From Lysinibacillus alkalisoli (GTDB taxonomy: Bacteria > Bacillota > Bacilli > Bacillales_A > Planococcaceae): 64,000 bases of DNA. Position 1 is the stretch's first letter; each line of letters opens with the position of its first letter. The translations under genes and the position numbers were made by a program. The notes beneath the pieces are model-generated. The model was given only the letters and a program-made list of their open reading frames with translations. It was not told the DNA's origin and did not search any database. The DNA is taken from the NCBI RefSeq assembly GCF_014643595.1, contig NZ_BMJT01000004.1:291123-355122 (forward strand), written 5' to 3'. Positions 1 through 7,784 of this stretch are shown here, in pieces.

Positions 1-1
1 A

Positions 2-1654
2 GGTTATATTGATGGTCAATTCGTTTTAAATCCAACGACTGAACAAACCGAGCACAGCACAGTAGATTTAACAGTGGCAGGTAATAAAGAAGCTATTAAT
101 ATGGTAGAAGCAGGTGCTTTAGAAGTACCAGAAGAAACGATGTTAGAAGCTATTATTTATGGTCATGAAGAAGTGAAGAAATTAATCGCTTTCCAAGAAA
201 AAATTATTGCAGAGGTTGGTAAAGAAAAAATTGAAGTTTCATTATATGAGCTAGATGAAGCATTAACAACACGCATTAAATCATTATGTGAAGATGAAAT
301 GAATACAGCTATTCAAACGGCTGATAAACAAGCACGTGATGAGGCGATTAGTGCGGTTAAATCAAAAGTAGTTGAACAATTTGAGGCTGAAGAAGCTGAT
401 GATGAAACAATGAAACAAGTGAACGGCATATTAGATCAAATGGTGAAAGAAGAAGTACGCCGTTTAATCACAGAAGATAAAATTCGTCCAGATGGCCGTA
501 AATTAGACGAGATTCGTCCTCTCTCTTCAGAAGTAGGCGTATTACAACGTACACATGGCTCAGGTTTATTCACACGTGGACAAACACAAGCATTATCTAT
601 TTGTACATTAGGCGCATTAGGGGATGTTCAAATTATTGACGGCTTAGGTGTGGAAGAGTCTAAACGTTGGATGCATCACTACAACTTCCCTCAATTTTCT
701 GTTGGCGAAACAGGCCCAATTCGTGGACCAGGCCGACGTGAAATTGGACATGGTGCCTTAGGTGAACGAGCGATTGAAGCCGTTATACCTGATGAAGATG
801 TATTCCCGTACACTATTCGCTGTGTATCTGAGGTGTTAGAGTCAAATGGTTCGACATCGCAGGCTTCCATCTGTGCTTCTACATTAGCGATGATGGATGC
901 AGGTGTGCCATTGAAAGCACCAGTGGCAGGTATTGCTATGGGCTTAATTAAAAAGGGTGAGCATTACTCTATTTTAACAGATATTCAAGGGATGGAAGAC
1001 CACCTTGGTGATATGGACTTTAAAGTAGCAGGTACAGCTAAAGGTGTTACAGCTTTACAAATGGATATTAAGATTGATGGTTTATCTCGCGAGATTTTAG
1101 AAGAAGCATTAGCACAAGCTAAAGTAGGGCGTATGCATATTTTAGAGTCTATGTTAGCGACGTTAGCAGAGCCTCGTGAAAAGTTATCCGCTTATGCTCC
1201 TAAAATTGTTATCATTAAAATTAACCCAGATAAAATTCGTGATGTGATTGGACCAGGTGGTAAACAAATCAATAAAATCATTGAAGAAACGGGCGTTAAA
1301 ATTGATACAGAACAAGACGGTACAATTTATATCGCTTCAGCAGATGAAGAGATGAATGCACGTGCTAAACAAATTATTGAAGATATTGTACGTGAAGCTA
1401 AAGTGGGCGAATACTACCTATCAACAGTAAAACGCATCGAAAAATTTGGCGCATTCTGTGAAATCTTCCCTGGTAAAGATGGTTTGCTACACATTTCGGA
1501 AATCCAAGAAGAACGTACGAAAAATGTAGAGGACGTATTAAAATTAGGCGACCAATTATTAGTTAAAGTAATTGAAATTGATAAGCAAGGTCGTGTAAAT
1601 TTATCGCGTAAAATCGTCTTAAAAGAAGAAAAAGAACGCGCACAAGAAGCGTAA
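2..1654 (+). CDS. pnp: Polyribonucleotide nucleotidyltransferase (PNPase), 5'-truncated by window edge
   Basis: Phosphorolytic 3'-5' exoribonuclease and degradosome component acting in mRNA turnover. The frame is open from base 2, so the gene begins outside the window; about 550 residues of a usual ~700 are present. Visible in order are the end of the first RNase PH domain, the all-helical linker, the second RNase PH domain (starting near [15 protein letters not shown] and containing the [10 protein letters not shown] motif), a KH domain with the GPGG loop, and an S1 domain ([18 protein letters not shown] through VNLSRK). The GTG at 74 is an internal valine and not a start. A strong terminator follows. 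Identity is secure from domain order and motifs. Confidence 0.98.
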   Translation, partial: GYIDGQFVLNPTTEQTEHSTVDLTVAGNKEAINMVEAGALEVPEETMLEAIIYGHEEVKKLIAFQEKIIAEVGKEKIEVSLYELDEALTTRIKSLCEDEMNTAIQTADKQARDEAISAVKSKVVEQFEAEEADDETMKQVNGILDQMVKEEVRRLITEDKIRPDGRKLDEIRPLSSEVGVLQRTHGSGLFTRGQTQALSICTLGALGDVQIIDGLGVEESKRWMHHYNFPQFSVGETGPIRGPGRREIGHGALGERAIEAVIPDEDVFPYTIRCVSEVLESNGSTSQASICASTLAMMDAGVPLKAPVAGIAMGLIKKGEHYSILTDIQGMEDHLGDMDFKVAGTAKGVTALQMDIKIDGLSREILEEALAQAKVGRMHILESMLATLAEPREKLSAYAPKIVIIKINPDKIRDVIGPGGKQINKIIEETGVKIDTEQDGTIYIASADEEMNARAKQIIEDIVREAKVGEYYLSTVKRIEKFGAFCEIFPGKDGLLHISEIQEERTKNVEDVLKLGDQLLVKVIEIDKQGRVNLSRKIVLKEEKERAQEA

Positions 1655-1674
1655 TCACAATAAAGACAAGATGG

Positions 1675-1710
1675 CTAGTAAAGTGAGAGGCTCACTTTGC
1701 TAGTTTTTTT
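1675..1710 (+). terminator. Rho-independent terminator after pnp
   Basis: Thirteen-base arms (1675-1687 and 1691-1703, one G-T pair) with a tight loop are followed by seven T (1704-1710). It separates pnp from mlpA. Confidence 0.9.
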
Positions 1711-1727
1711 ATGGGGAGGTAATGACA

Positions 1728-2936
1728 ATGGAACAAATCGTTTGTCCAAACGGTGTAAAAATTGTAACAGAGAAGATTAACACGACACGTGCAGTTTCGA
1801 TTGGTATTTTTGTGCGCGCAGGCTCGCGTTATGAACAAGCACATGAAAATGGTATGACGCATTTTATTGAACATATGTTATTCAAAGGTACAACAACCCG
1901 CACAGCGCAACAAATCTCTCAAACAATTGACCGTATAGGTGGCGAGTTAAATGCTTATACATCAAGAGATCATACTTGTTATCATGTGACAGTGCTTGAT
2001 ACGCATGCAGAGCAAGGGTTGGCGGTATTAAGTGATATGTTTTTTAACTCCGTATTTGATAAAGAAGCGATTGAGAAAGAGAAAAGAGTAATTTATGAGG
2101 AGATGGCAATGGATGAGGATACACCAGAAGAGTATTTGGCAGATCACTTTTATCAAGACCTCTATGCCAATCATCCATTAGGGCGCCCTATTTTAGGCAC
2201 AAAAGCAACGATAGAAAATTTTACGCAAGCGGCTATTTTACAATATGTGAAAAAATACTACGTACCAGAACATATTGTTGTGTCCTTGGCAGGTAATATT
2301 TCAGATACTTTGATTGAGCAAGTTCGACTATTATTTGGTGCGTTTTCTGGTGAGACACAACTTGACAGCGTAGCACCTGTATTTTGTGTAGGAGATTATG
2401 TATACGAAAAATCAGTAGAACAAGCACATTTTACCTTGGCGTATGAAGCATCGAAAAGAGGGACAGAGGAGAGCTATGCTTTACTTGTATTAGATACGAT
2501 TATTGGTGGTACGACTTCATCTAGGTTGTTTCAAACTGTGCGTGAACAATTAGGGCTAGCTTATCAAATTTATTCTACGACTTCTTTATATGAAGACATA
2601 GGCACGTGGCTTGTTTATGTAGCAACAAATGAATCTGAGTTCCCATTAGCTAAAGCTAAAGTACAAGAAGTGATACAAGAAATTTATCATAATGGTGTTA
2701 CGTTAGAAGAGGTAAAAGATGCCATTACCCACTTACAAGGAAGTTTTGTATTAGGTATGGAGAGTGCCGAGTCGCATATGACGAGAAATGGTGAACTTTT
2801 ATTACATGGATTAACTGTGCGTACAGTAGATGAAGCTTTAGTACGCATAGGTGAAGTGACGGTTGAGGAAGTAAATACATTAGCAAAAAAGATGTTTAGC
2901 ACCTCTGTGGCAACAGGCGTTATTATGCCAATTTAA
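1728..2936 (+). CDS. mlpA: M16 family zinc peptidase, MlpA/YmxG type
   Basis: Peptidase related to mitochondrial processing peptidase; in B. subtilis the homologue lies downstream of pnpA. The inverzincin motif HFIEH is present near residue 50 (HFIEHMLFKG), with a distal glutamate-rich stretch (EKRVIYEEMAMDEDTPEEY), so it should be catalytically competent. About 402 residues is normal. I prefer ATG 1728 over ATG 1722 because the ribosome binding site GGGGAGGT ends at 1720, leaving only one base before 1722 and seven before 1728. Substrate is unknown; cytoplasmic, no signal peptide. The polysaccharide deacetylase ylxY that separates pnp and mlpA in B. subtilis is absent. Confidence 0.93.
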   Translation: MEQIVCPNGVKIVTEKINTTRAVSIGIFVRAGSRYEQAHENGMTHFIEHMLFKGTTTRTAQQISQTIDRIGGELNAYTSRDHTCYHVTVLDTHAEQGLAVLSDMFFNSVFDKEAIEKEKRVIYEEMAMDEDTPEEYLADHFYQDLYANHPLGRPILGTKATIENFTQAAILQYVKKYYVPEHIVVSLAGNISDTLIEQVRLLFGAFSGETQLDSVAPVFCVGDYVYEKSVEQAHFTLAYEASKRGTEESYALLVLDTIIGGTTSSRLFQTVREQLGLAYQIYSTTSLYEDIGTWLVYVATNESEFPLAKAKVQEVIQEIYHNGVTLEEVKDAITHLQGSFVLGMESAESHMTRNGELLLHGLTVRTVDEALVRIGEVTVEEVNTLAKKMFSTSVATGVIMPI

Positions 2937-2941
2937 CAAAG

Positions 2942-2969
2942 GACGCGAGACTCTTTATGGTCTCGCGTC
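2942..2969. terminator. Shared bidirectional hairpin between convergent genes
   Basis: Perfect 10-bp arms (GACGCGAGAC / GTCTCGCGTC) with an 8-base loop. The stop codon of the minus-strand membrane protein (2955-2957) lies in the loop, so the hairpin overlaps its coding end. T-runs are poor on both sides, so terminator function is inferred. Confidence 0.6.
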
Positions 2970-3515
2970 TCTTACATGTAGATAAGGGTGCGCTAAAAAG
3001 ACACGTAAAGCCTTTTGGTATAGAAAAAGGCTCAAGAGGATGCTGCTTATCAAGACAGCTACTGCAATATAAAGTGAAAAACTGGCTATTGTACATACGA
3101 CAATAAACGGGAATATGTGCAAAAAACGGTTGCCGAATGTATTTTCCTGTTTACATGTTAAATAAGCATCAATCATACGGGCATAGCAAGTAAAGCTCAA
3201 CATAGCAAAACTACTAGCTAGTGTAATAGGCATTGGCATTAACCAAAACAACATAATGACAAGTATCGTTATCCCAATCCATAACCATTGCTGTTGAAAA
3301 TATTGTGTAATAAAGGTTTTTTTGCTAATAGGAAATGTAAAATAAAAAGCAGTCTCTTTAGCCCAAGGGATGTGCAAATTAAAGTGGATAATAATAATAA
3401 GGAGTGCGGGGTCTGGTAAACGGACTAAAACCCCTATTCCTAAAAGAACGATAATAAAAAGTAATAAAGTGAATTTATTCGTTTGTGTCCAATAAATATA
3501 ATGTAAAGCACGCAT
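2955..3515 (-). CDS. Multi-spanning membrane protein, probable ABC exporter permease partner
   Basis: About 186 residues with several hydrophobic segments (FTLLLFIIVLLGIGVL; WIGITILVIMLFWLMP; IFPFIVVCTIASFSLYIAVAVLI), and no motif I can name. It is the last gene of a minus-strand cluster behind a GntR regulator, an ABC ATPase and another membrane protein, so it probably forms part of the exporter's membrane component. The start at 3515 (MRALHYIYW) is chosen because GAGGT lies six bases upstream; the longer frame from 3542 overlaps the previous gene and has no such site. Function is inferred from context only. Confidence 0.7.
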   Translation of the reverse strand: MRALHYIYWTQTNKFTLLLFIIVLLGIGVLVRLPDPALLIIIIHFNLHIPWAKETAFYFTFPISKKTFITQYFQQQWLWIGITILVIMLFWLMPMPITLASSFAMLSFTCYARMIDAYLTCKQENTFGNRFLHIFPFIVVCTIASFSLYIAVAVLISSILLSLFLYQKALRVFLAHPYLHVRDARP

Positions 3516-3529
3516 ATATTTACCTCTTT

Positions 3530-4165
3530 CTATAATTTGCATTTATGAAATGTGATGAGTACTAAAAGTAATGACAAAGTATAACATAATAAAGCGCCTA
3601 GGCTTAGCCGATGGATATAAGATGCCACTAACGTAATGAGTTGATGCCCAGATAAATGCCATTGTTCATTCGTTGTACTGTACACACCAATAGAACCGAG
3701 ACTAGTAATAAATAAAGTAACAAAAATAAGACTTGAAAAGTAAGAGGATGCAAGCAAATATAATGGTAAAGCAAAAGATAAAGTGATAAGTAAAAAAGTG
3801 ATTGCCAATAATAAACTGGTGTATGTCATAGCTAAACTTTGATTAAAAAACCATTGTATAAGCCATAATAAAGGTGACATACTTATCGTTGTCATGATGA
3901 GTAGGGCAAGTGCTACACTATATTTTTCTACTACATACCCTCTACGTGAAATAGACGAGCCAAGTAAACGGTACATATAATGTGTTGACTTTTGTTCATG
4001 TATAGTGCCAATAAATAAAAAGCTCGGTACAGTGACCATTAAGCTAGCTGTAAATACACCTTGTTGAAAGACAATGGCTGTTAATAAGATAAATAAAACG
4101 ATAAAAATAAAGTTGCGTCGACTTTGGTGTAAGTAAAAAATATCGCTATACAATAAGGCACTCAT
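3530..4165 (-). CDS. ABC-2 type membrane protein (permease)
   Basis: 211 residues with about six hydrophobic segments (FIFIVLFILLTAIVFQQGVF, LALLIMTTISMSPLLWLI, LLLAITFLLITLSFALPLYLL and others). The region HEQKSTHYMYRLLGSSISRR followed by YVVEKY resembles the cytoplasmic loop of ABC-2 family permeases in which the first helix pair precedes an amphipathic segment. The start overlaps the ATPase stop by four bases (ATGA), indicating translational coupling. With the downstream membrane protein it probably makes the transmembrane part of an exporter. Substrate is unknown. Confidence 0.75.
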   Translation of the reverse strand: MSALLYSDIFYLHQSRRNFIFIVLFILLTAIVFQQGVFTASLMVTVPSFLFIGTIHEQKSTHYMYRLLGSSISRRGYVVEKYSVALALLIMTTISMSPLLWLIQWFFNQSLAMTYTSLLLAITFLLITLSFALPLYLLASSYFSSLIFVTLFITSLGSIGVYSTTNEQWHLSGHQLITLVASYIHRLSLGALLCYTLSLLLVLITFHKCKL

Positions 4166-5010
4166 AGGCGTTCTACCTTTACAAAATACAACATAATCTC
4201 CTCGATAGTAGGCTGTGCTAAATGAAAGACCTCATTTACTTCTTCTCGTTTGACGAGAGCTTCTATACCTACAGCTGTTTTACGCGTACCAACGATGGCA
4301 TAAGGTGGTAACATGTTTAGTGTTTCTTCATCTCCTTGAAATAAACCATATTGGTATTGTAATTCATCTTTAGCAGTAGAGAAGTGAATATTCCCCTTAT
4401 GCAAAAATGTTATTGTATCTGCAATTTTTTCTAAGTCGGATGTAATGTGGGACGAAAATAAAATACTGCGTTCAGCATCTTCATCCATATAAGTTACAAG
4501 TAGTGTTAACACCTCATCGCGAATGATAGGGTCTAAACCGCTTGTCGGCTCATCTAGTAATAATAAAGTAGGGCGATGTGCTAATGCGCTAGCTAATGCA
4601 AGTTTCATGCGCATACCACGTGATAATTGTGTTATTTTCTTATGTGTAGGGACTTTTAGCTGCTCTAGTAATCCATAAAAATAGTACTTATCAAATGTTG
4701 AAAATGTGCGTTGCAAAACACCTTCAATATGCTTTGGCTTATAATAAGGCGGAAAAAATAAATCATCAAAGACAATTCCAATATGTTGTTTAGCAGCTAC
4801 TTCCTCATTTTTATGATCGTGTCCTACTAATGTAATCGTACCGTCTTGAAGTGGGATCAAGTTCAATATCGCTTTTAATAATGTCGTTTTACCAGCGCCG
4901 TTTTCACCAATTAGCCCCATAATTGTACCTTTAGGTAATACGAGGTTAATATTTACTAATGCAAATTCGTCTCGTGTTAGGTATAAGTCTTGAATTTGTA
5001 AAGCTGTCAT
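4162..5010 (-). CDS. ABC transporter ATP-binding protein, YtrB/BcrA-like
   Basis: 282 residues. The nucleotide-binding domain is complete: Walker A GENGAGKTT near residue 36-44, signature LSRGMRMKL, Walker B LLLLDEPTSGLD and the H-loop ILFSSHITSD. The ~60-residue C-terminal tail is typical of single-domain export ATPases such as those of ytrABCDEF clusters. It overlaps the GntR gene upstream by four bases (ATGA) and the permease downstream by four, so the four genes look like one operon. Exporters in GntR/YtrA operons often answer to cell-wall-active compounds; that role is inference here. Confidence 0.9.
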   Translation of the reverse strand: MTALQIQDLYLTRDEFALVNINLVLPKGTIMGLIGENGAGKTTLLKAILNLIPLQDGTITLVGHDHKNEEVAAKQHIGIVFDDLFFPPYYKPKHIEGVLQRTFSTFDKYYFYGLLEQLKVPTHKKITQLSRGMRMKLALASALAHRPTLLLLDEPTSGLDPIIRDEVLTLLVTYMDEDAERSILFSSHITSDLEKIADTITFLHKGNIHFSTAKDELQYQYGLFQGDEETLNMLPPYAIVGTRKTAVGIEALVKREEVNEVFHLAQPTIEEIMLYFVKVERL

Positions 5011-5387
5011 TGTTGTTCCTCCTCATATAACGTAGTGACAAGGTCAAAAAATTCATCTTGTGTAAAATTTGCCAATTTCGCTAGTTCAATGGCTTGTTGT
5101 AAGTGTTGCTCCACTTGTCGATAATGTTCTTCCCGAATGAAGTCTTTGTTGCGTGCGGAGACAAAGCTACCTTTACCAGCTACGGTTTCAATAAAGCCGT
5201 CGCGCTCTAAGTCAGCATAAGCGCGCTTTGTAGTCATTACACTAATTTTTAAGTCTTTGGCTAACATCCGGATGGAGGGAAGGGCATCTCCTTGTTGTAA
5301 TGTATCAGCTAAAATGGCTTGTTTAATTTGAGTAGTAATTTGTTCATAAATAGGTTGGTTACTTGTATTGCGTAGTATAATATTCAA
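5007..5387 (-). CDS. GntR family repressor, YtrA subfamily
   Basis: 126 residues: N-terminal winged helix (PIYEQITTQIKQAIL, PSIRMLAKDLKISVMTTKRAYADLERDGFI, GKGSFV) plus a short helical dimerisation tail, the small architecture typical of the YtrA subfamily rather than of FadR or HutC types. It is the first gene of the ABC exporter operon and its promoter is covered by repeated operator-like elements, so autorepression is likely. The inducer cannot be read from sequence. Start ATG 5387 lies about 30 bases downstream of the promoter -10. Confidence 0.9.
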   Translation of the reverse strand: MNIILRNTSNQPIYEQITTQIKQAILADTLQQGDALPSIRMLAKDLKISVMTTKRAYADLERDGFIETVAGKGSFVSARNKDFIREEHYRQVEQHLQQAIELAKLANFTQDEFFDLVTTLYEEEQQ

Positions 5388-5405
5388 CTGTATATCACCT
5401 CGCTA

Positions 5406-5447
5406 ACTGTATATGCACAGTGTACACAGTTATGCACAGTGTGTCAA
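5406..5447 (-). promoter_or_regulatory. Promoter with tandem operator for the GntR/ABC operon
   Basis: On the minus strand TTGACA (5442-5447), a 17-base spacer and TACACT (5419-5424) make a near-consensus sigma-A promoter. Overlapping it, the 12-mer TATGCACAGTGT occurs twice in direct repeat on the plus strand (5412-5423 and 5431-5442, period 19) around the palindrome GTGTACAC (5420-5427), and ACTGT-N6-ACAGT spans 5406-5421. Repressor binding here would block both promoter elements. Confidence 0.75.
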
Positions 5448-5565
5448 ATCTTATTTTTGTGTTTTCTGAAAATACATTTGTACGCTCGAAAAAGAATAAT
5501 TTCATACACTATTGCAACAAATTTTCGAATAATTCAATAAAAGAGCGTTATATAGCGAGTTTTTA

Positions 5566-5574
5566 TGATACAAT
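5566..5574 (+). promoter_or_regulatory. Extended -10 promoter for asd-dapA
   Basis: TGATACAAT matches an extended -10 (TGn plus TACAAT, 5569-5574) 40 bases upstream of the asd start; no convincing -35 is seen. Confidence 0.45.
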
Positions 5575-5613
5575 AGCACACATTATGTACTATAGTTTTG
5601 AGGAGAGATGAGA

Positions 5614-6651
5614 ATGGTTAAGCAAGTATCTGTAGCTGTTGTTGGTGCAACAGGCGCAGTCGGTTCTACGATGATGGCGCAATTAGTAAAACGAAAATTT
5701 CCAATTAAAACAATTAAATTTTTAGCATCTGCTCGTTCAGCTGGTAAGTCTATTGAATTTAACGGTGCTACATATACAATTGAGGAAGCTACGCCTGAAG
5801 CATTTGAAGGTGTTGATGTAGCGCTATTTAGTGCTGGTGGTTCAGTGTCAGAAAAGTTAGCTCCTGAAGCGGCAAAACGTGGCGCAGTCGTGATTGACAA
5901 TACAAGTCATTTCCGCATGGCTGAAGGCGTTCCTTTAGTGGTACCAGAAGTGAATCGACATGCGTTACAACAACATAAAGGCATCATTGCTAATCCCAAT
6001 TGTTCAACGATTCAAATGGTGGCAGCATTGGCGCCTATTCGTGAAAAATTTGGATTAACTTCGGTTGTTGTATCTACTTATCAAGCAGTATCAGGTTCAG
6101 GCATTGCAGCGATTGAAGAGTTGAAAAGTCAAAGTGCAGAGTGGGACAAAGGTCGAGATGTGTCTGCGTCTGTCTTACCTGTGAAAAGTGATGAAAAACA
6201 CTTCCCGATTGCACGTAATGTGATTCCTCAAATTGATGTGTTTGAAGACAATGGTTTTACAAAAGAAGAAATGAAAATGATTAATGAAACAAAAAAAATT
6301 ATGGAAATGCCTCATTTAGCAGTAGCTGCGACATGTGTGCGTGTACCTGTAGTGTCTGGTCACTCAGAGTCGGTATATATTGAGCTTGAAAAAGAAGCAT
6401 CTAAAGAAGAGATCTTTGAGGCACTACGTTTAGCCCCAGGCATTGTGTTACAAGATGATATTACGGCACAAGGTTATCCTATGCCTATTTTTGCAGAAGG
6501 TGAAGAGCCTGTATTTGTGGGACGCATCCGTCAAGATTTGCATAATAAAAAAGGGTATCACTTATGGGTAGTTGCTGATAATTTATTAAAAGGTGCGGCT
6601 CTGAATTCTATCCAAATTGCCGAGGCGATGTTAGAAGATGACTTACTATAA
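5614..6651 (+). CDS. asd: Aspartate-semialdehyde dehydrogenase
   Basis: NADP-dependent reduction of aspartyl-4-phosphate to aspartate semialdehyde, the branch point to lysine/diaminopimelate, threonine and methionine. Evidence is the N-terminal nucleotide-binding GATGAVG, the catalytic cysteine in NPNCSTIQM, the YQAVSGSGIAAIEEL segment and a C-terminal WVVADNLLKGAALN. Start ATG 5614 (MVKQVSVAVVGATG) fits AGGAG at 5601-5605; ATG 5608 would be too close to it. dapA follows 19 bases downstream, so the two are probably cotranscribed. In B. subtilis the aspartokinase dapG sits between them and spoVFAB precedes; both are absent here. Confidence 0.97.
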   Translation: MVKQVSVAVVGATGAVGSTMMAQLVKRKFPIKTIKFLASARSAGKSIEFNGATYTIEEATPEAFEGVDVALFSAGGSVSEKLAPEAAKRGAVVIDNTSHFRMAEGVPLVVPEVNRHALQQHKGIIANPNCSTIQMVAALAPIREKFGLTSVVVSTYQAVSGSGIAAIEELKSQSAEWDKGRDVSASVLPVKSDEKHFPIARNVIPQIDVFEDNGFTKEEMKMINETKKIMEMPHLAVAATCVRVPVVSGHSESVYIELEKEASKEEIFEALRLAPGIVLQDDITAQGYPMPIFAEGEEPVFVGRIRQDLHNKKGYHLWVVADNLLKGAALNSIQIAEAMLEDDLL

Positions 6652-6670
6652 TAAATAGGGGGAGTTTTAC

Positions 6671-7564
6671 ATGAATATTGGTCGTGTAGCAACGGCAATG
6701 ATTACGCCGTTTACGAGTGAGAATGAAGTGAATTATGAAGAAATGGCACGTATTATTGACTATTTGATTGATAATGGTACAGATTGTATTGTAGCTTGTG
6801 GTACAACTGCTGAAAACCCAACATTAACAACAGAAGAAAAATTAGAGGTTGTGCGCTTTACTGTTGAAAAGGTAGCGGGGCGCGTACCTGTTTTTGCAGG
6901 TACAGGTGATAATGAAACAAAATATTCCATCGATATGACTCATGCAGCAGAGAAAAATGGTGCAGATGGCATCATGTTAGTGGCTCCTTATTATAATAAG
7001 CCAAATCAATTAGGCATTTACAAACACTTTGAAGTCATCGCTAAAGAAACAACATTACCTGTGATGTTATACAACATTCCAGGGCGTACAGGTATTAATG
7101 TTAATGCTGAAACGACAATTGCTTTAAGCAAGATTGATAATATCCAATTGATTAAAGAAGCAAGCGGTAATTTAGATCAAATGGCAGAAATTATAGACCA
7201 TGTGGCGGATGATTTTTATGTGTATAGTGGTGATGATGGCTTAGCATTGCCGTTATGGGCTGTTGGTGGCGCAGGCGTTATTTCTGTAGCCGCTCACGTT
7301 GTGGGTAATGACTTACAGAAGATGTTTAAAGCATTTGATGAAGGCCGTCATGAAGATGCTGCTTACATTCACCGCGCTATGTTGCCATTAATTCGTGCGC
7401 TATTTGCTCAGCCTAATCCGTCGCCAGTAAAATATGCTATGACAAAATTAGGCTTTGATACGTTGAATGTTCGCTTGCCAATGGTAGAAATGACTACAGA
7501 AGAAAAAGTGAATTTTGATCGTGTCTGGGACATTTATCAAGCGAAAGCAAAAAAATTTAAATAA
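6671..7564 (+). CDS. dapA: 4-hydroxy-tetrahydrodipicolinate synthase
   Basis: Condenses pyruvate with aspartate semialdehyde, first committed step of diaminopimelate/lysine synthesis. 297 residues, normal length. Visible motifs are the GTTAENPTL phosphate-type loop, YYNKPNQ with the conserved tyrosine, YNIPGRTG, and the Schiff-base lysine in LIKEASGNL. The ribosome binding site GGGGGAG lies upstream. It sits in an asd-dapA operon closed by a clear terminator. Confidence 0.97.
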   Translation: MNIGRVATAMITPFTSENEVNYEEMARIIDYLIDNGTDCIVACGTTAENPTLTTEEKLEVVRFTVEKVAGRVPVFAGTGDNETKYSIDMTHAAEKNGADGIMLVAPYYNKPNQLGIYKHFEVIAKETTLPVMLYNIPGRTGINVNAETTIALSKIDNIQLIKEASGNLDQMAEIIDHVADDFYVYSGDDGLALPLWAVGGAGVISVAAHVVGNDLQKMFKAFDEGRHEDAAYIHRAMLPLIRALFAQPNPSPVKYAMTKLGFDTLNVRLPMVEMTTEEKVNFDRVWDIYQAKAKKFK

Positions 7565-7597
7565 TAGTGAAGTAAACAGGGGGCATTCAGAGAACAT

Positions 7598-7624
7598 TAG
7601 GAGCTGAATGGCTCCTATTTTTTT
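7598..7624 (+). terminator. Terminator after dapA
   Basis: TAGGAGC / GCTCCTA arms (7598-7604, 7611-7617) with a 6-base loop and seven T (7618-7624). Confidence 0.9.
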
Positions 7625-7708
7625 ACCGAAAATAGCATGCTGGTTTATGTTCTAGTAGTACGGGCATATAACAAACAGATATTAAGCGACAAAAACATAC
7701 ATTTTTGT

Positions 7709-7737
7709 TTGTGCAATTCGTGTTGAAACCGTATAAT
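7709..7737 (+). promoter_or_regulatory. Promoter for rnjB
   Basis: Consensus TATAAT at 7732-7737, 17 bases after TTGTGC (7709-7714). The -10 is perfect and the -35 is poor. Confidence 0.5.
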
Positions 7738-7784
7738 GAAAAATAAGTGGTTGCTGTACGGGATATTTTTAGGAGGAAACATAA

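Noticed and set aside
74..76. GTG as start of pnp
   Set aside because: The frame is open to base 2 with PNPase-like residues upstream, so this is an internal codon.
5420..5611. Small plus-strand open frame upstream of asd
   Set aside because: It runs through the GntR operator and the asd promoter and has no ribosome binding site.
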